From NCBI RefSeq assembly GCF_001723055.1, contig NZ_MDCR01000013.1:1-44679 (forward strand): a stretch of DNA of 44,679 nt, written 5' to 3'. Made by a program: the position numbers and the translations under genes. This document shows, piece after piece, positions 41,963-44,679 of the stretch (the first letter of the stretch is position 1; every line of letters begins with the position of its first letter). The notes under the pieces are model-generated. The model ran no database searches, was not told the DNA's origin, and worked only from the letters and a program-made list of their open reading frames with translations. Source of the stretch: Streptomyces niveus (lineage in GTDB: Bacteria > Actinomycetota > Actinomycetes > Streptomycetales > Streptomycetaceae).

Positions 41963-44557
41963 GTGCGCATCCGAAGAAAACTGGCCCTTCTGCTCGCCGC
42001 TGCCCTGGGCGTCGCGGGACTCACGGCGGTCCCCGCCGCGTCGGCCGCGGACGACCCGGTCGTGCCCCATGGACTCAAGGGCGAGTACTACTCCTCGTCC
42101 GCACCCGGCGCCTTCGACTTCCACGAGCTGAAGGCCACCGGATTCGACCCGCAGATCGACTTCGACAACCTCGACTCCCGGCTCGCCACCGCCACCGGCA
42201 GCGCCGATCACGCCAGTGTCCGCTGGACCGGGAAGATCGTCCCCGAACAGAGCGGCCCGCACACCTTCTCGATGATCGGCGACAACGGATTCCGGCTCTG
42301 GGTCGACGGCGAGATCGCCATCGACCACTGGGTCAACGACTGGGAGAAGGAGCAGACCGCCGACCCGATCGACCTCACCGGCGGCCAGGAGTACGACATC
42401 AAGGTCGAGTACTTCGAGGACGTCGGCGGCTCGAATCTCCATCTGCGGTGGACCGAGCCCGGTGGCGCGAAAGAGCCGGTGCCCAACTCGGCGTTCCGCC
42501 TGCCCGACGGTTACGCGTACGACGGTGCCATCGCCACCACCGTCCTCGCCGACGGCCGTACGCTGCGCATGGAGTTCGCCCAGCAGCTCGCCGCCGTCCC
42601 GGCCGGTCTCGCCGGCCATCTCGACGCGGTCATCGGCGGTGCCCAGTGGCCGATGACCTCCGTGAAGAAGGACCCCAAGAACGCCCGCAGTCTGCTCGTC
42701 GGCCTCAAGGAGCCCGTCGTCGGCAAGGGCGGCTCCGCCGACATCCGTTACGACGGCCGGGGCGGCCTCACCTCCCAGGACGCCGACCCCGTCGGCGAGT
42801 TCTGGAGCAGCGGACCGAACAAGTCCGAGTACCAGCTCTCCACCCGCTGGGCCAAGGACGTCGGTCCCGACAACGCGCTGCCCGAGTACCCCCGTCCGCA
42901 GATGACCCGCGACGCGTGGCGCAATCTCAACGGTGAGTGGCAGTTCGCCGCCGCCGAACAGGGCGAGCGCCCGCCGGTGGGCAAGAAGCTGGACGAGAAG
43001 ATCCTCGTCCCGTACCCCGTCGAGTCACAGCTCTCCGGACTCGAACGGCACGAGGACCGAATGTGGTACCGCCGTACCTTCACCGTCCCCAAGAGCTGGG
43101 ACATCGCCGACGGGAAACGCCTCAAGCTGAACTTCGACGCCGTCGACTGGCAGTCCACCGTCTACGTCAACGGCAAGAAGGTCACCGAACACAAGGGCGG
43201 TTACGACCGGTTCTCCGCCGACATCACCGACGCGCTCAAGCCCGGCCGTACGCAGGAACTGATCGTCGGCGTGTACGACCCGACCGACGCCGCCGGCGGC
43301 GAGAACCCGCCCATGGGCAAGCAGCGCCTCGACCCGAGCGGCATCTTCTACACCTCCTCGTCCGGCATCTGGCAGACCGTCTGGATGGAGCCGGTCGCCG
43401 CCGACCACGCCGACTCGCTGAAGCTCACCCCGGACGTCACGGGCGAGAAGCTGGCGGTCGAGGTACGCGGTGTACGCGACGGGGTGCCGGTGACGGCCAC
43501 CGCGTACGAGGGCAAGCGGAAGGTCGGCACGGTCAAGGGCCGTACGGGCGAGGCGCTCAGCGTGCCGGTGCCCGACCCGCGCCTGTGGTCACCGGAGGAT
43601 CCGTATCTGTACAAGCTCGACGTCAGAGTCGGCGGCGAGAGGTCCGGCGACCGGGTCGGCAGCTACTTCGGGATGCGCTCCATCGCCGTCGAGAAGGTCG
43701 ACGGAGTGCCGCGCACCGTGCTCAACGGCAAGCCCGTCTTCCTGATGGCCACGCTCGACCAGGGTTTCTGGCCGGACGGACTGCACACCGCGCCGACCGA
43801 CGAGGCGCTCGCGTTCGACCTCAAGAAGCACAAGGACCTCGGCTACAACTCGGTGCGCAAGCACATCAAGGTGGAGCCGGACCGGTGGTTCTACTGGGCG
43901 GACAAGCTGGGGCTTCTCGTCTGGCAGGACATGCCGTCGATGCCCAAGTCCCCGGCCGCGCCCGCCGCCGCCCAGTTCGAGCACGAGATGAAGGAGATGA
44001 TCGACCAGCACGCCGGCAGCCCCTCGGTGATCATGTGGGTCCCCTTCAACGAGGGCTGGGGCCAGTACGACCAGGCCCGGATCGCCGACCAGGCCAAGGG
44101 CTGGGACCCGACCCGGCTGGTCAACAACATGAGCGGCGTCAACTGCTGCGGCGCCGTCGACGGCAAGAACGGCGACATCGCCGACGCGCACGGCTATCCC
44201 ACCCCGCTGCTGCCCGCGCCGGACGGGAAACGGGCGCTGGTCAGCGGCGAGTACGGCGGCCTCGGGCTCGCCGTACCCGGTCACGCCTGGCCGGTCCAGC
44301 ACACCTATGTGGGCGTCGACCAGGAGAAGTACACGGACGAGTATCTGGGCCAGCTCGACAACGTACGCGACCTCGCCTGCCGGGGGAGCAACGGAGCCGT
44401 CTACACCCAGATCACCGATGTGGAGGGTGAACTCAACGGGCTGCTCACCTACGACCGCAAGGTCATGAAGCCCGACGTCAAGCGGCTCAAGGCGGCGCAC
44501 GAGGCCCTGATCCGCGACGCGTCCGACCCGGCGTCGATGGAGTGCGGGAACTCCTGA
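41963..44557 (+). CDS. Secreted GH2 glycoside hydrolase with N-terminal PA14 domain
   Basis: This 864-residue secreted enzyme has a signal peptide to about residue 31 (RIRRK, hydrophobic core, SAA-DD). A PA14 domain spans about 36-170 (GLKGEYYSS, later HTFSMIGDNGFRLWVDGE). The GH2 jelly-roll sugar-binding domain lies at about 315-480 (WYRRTFTVP, VDWQSTVYVNG), then an Ig-like domain and the TIM barrel. The probable acid/base is E697 in VPFNEGWGQ and the nucleophile E763 in VSGEYGGLG. The GTG at 41963 follows AAGGAGGA. GH2 includes beta-galactosidases, beta-glucuronidases and, as I recall, galactofuranosidases. With the YtfQ-like importer, the last is an attractive guess. Confidence 0.92.
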   Translation: MRIRRKLALLLAAALGVAGLTAVPAASAADDPVVPHGLKGEYYSSSAPGAFDFHELKATGFDPQIDFDNLDSRLATATGSADHASVRWTGKIVPEQSGPHTFSMIGDNGFRLWVDGEIAIDHWVNDWEKEQTADPIDLTGGQEYDIKVEYFEDVGGSNLHLRWTEPGGAKEPVPNSAFRLPDGYAYDGAIATTVLADGRTLRMEFAQQLAAVPAGLAGHLDAVIGGAQWPMTSVKKDPKNARSLLVGLKEPVVGKGGSADIRYDGRGGLTSQDADPVGEFWSSGPNKSEYQLSTRWAKDVGPDNALPEYPRPQMTRDAWRNLNGEWQFAAAEQGERPPVGKKLDEKILVPYPVESQLSGLERHEDRMWYRRTFTVPKSWDIADGKRLKLNFDAVDWQSTVYVNGKKVTEHKGGYDRFSADITDALKPGRTQELIVGVYDPTDAAGGENPPMGKQRLDPSGIFYTSSSGIWQTVWMEPVAADHADSLKLTPDVTGEKLAVEVRGVRDGVPVTATAYEGKRKVGTVKGRTGEALSVPVPDPRLWSPEDPYLYKLDVRVGGERSGDRVGSYFGMRSIAVEKVDGVPRTVLNGKPVFLMATLDQGFWPDGLHTAPTDEALAFDLKKHKDLGYNSVRKHIKVEPDRWFYWADKLGLLVWQDMPSMPKSPAAPAAAQFEHEMKEMIDQHAGSPSVIMWVPFNEGWGQYDQARIADQAKGWDPTRLVNNMSGVNCCGAVDGKNGDIADAHGYPTPLLPAPDGKRALVSGEYGGLGLAVPGHAWPVQHTYVGVDQEKYTDEYLGQLDNVRDLACRGSNGAVYTQITDVEGELNGLLTYDRKVMKPDVKRLKAAHEALIRDASDPASMECGNS

Positions 44558-44634
44558 GCCGGACCCGTTCCCGGGCGCCGGGCCCTGGGGCGTGCCCTGG
44601 AAGTCCCGTCTGGCTCACGACGCCTGGACGCACG

Positions 44635-44672
44635 CTCTCCCCCGTAGCCCTTCGGGCACGGGAGGTGCCCCC
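44635..44672. repeat. Streptomyces-type intergenic hairpin repeat
   Basis: CCCGTAGCCC at 44641-44650 and GGGCACGGG at 44654-44662 form a stem with one bulged base and a TTC loop. The surrounding CTCTCCCC and GGAGGTGCCCC resemble a dispersed hairpin family that I recall as common after Streptomyces genes. It may end transcription of the GH2 gene. Confidence 0.5.
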
Positions 44673-44679
44673 TGCGTTG

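Overview
The window is a high-GC actinobacterial chromosome segment, almost certainly Streptomyces. Codons end in G or C, GTG starts are common, ATGA/GTGA gene overlaps are frequent, TTA codons are nearly absent, and intergenic repeats of a type common in Streptomyces are present. No rRNA, tRNA, CRISPR array or intact mobile element was found. It contains about 36 genes.

Layout. 0-7.2 kb: a truncated SDR oxidoreductase, a metallophosphoesterase translationally coupled to a 4'-phosphopantetheinyl transferase, a DUF350 membrane protein, a GH3 beta-glucosidase, a small GNAT protein, a 63-residue X-Pro repeat peptide and 6-phosphogluconate dehydrogenase. 7.4-10.6 kb: a secreted DUF1996 protein and a secreted clan GH-A hydrolase with a discoidin domain. 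11-17.3 kb: a DeoR-type regulator and a tightly overlapped polyol uptake and catabolism operon (lipoprotein, two permeases, zinc dehydrogenase, PfkB kinase). 17.4-23.4 kb: a second sugar ABC operon ending in a GH1 beta-glucosidase, divergent from a ROK regulator. 23.5-27.2 kb: a LacI-family regulator and a PA14-containing GH3 enzyme. 27.4-33.3 kb: a cell-wall hydrolase (Rpf, LysM, M23), a DMT transporter, a FhuF-like iron-sulfur protein and the glycogen genes glgA and glgC. 33.4-35.7 kb: an accessory patch with a TTA-containing membrane protein, a decayed IS5-type transposase, a small hypothetical gene and an alpha/beta hydrolase. 35.8-44.6 kb: a YtfQRT-YjfF-like ABC importer, a LacI regulator and a secreted GH2 enzyme with a PA14 domain.

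How the genes fit together. Most of the window handles sugars, in at least four regulated modules. The clearest new signal is a perfect palindrome, GGAGAGCGCTCTCC, found four times. It precedes the DUF1996 gene, the GH-A/discoidin gene, the PA14-GH3 gene and the LacI gene itself, and so ties separated genes into one probable regulon. The second LacI module has its own motif (core ACAACGTTGT) in front of the importer and between the regulator and the GH2 gene. The importer resembles the E. coli galactofuranose system, so this may be a galactofuranose or other furanose scavenging locus. The two CUT1-type importers carry no ATPase gene and probably share the MsiK-type ATPase encoded elsewhere. 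All functional statements come from reading motifs by eye; no database search was run.
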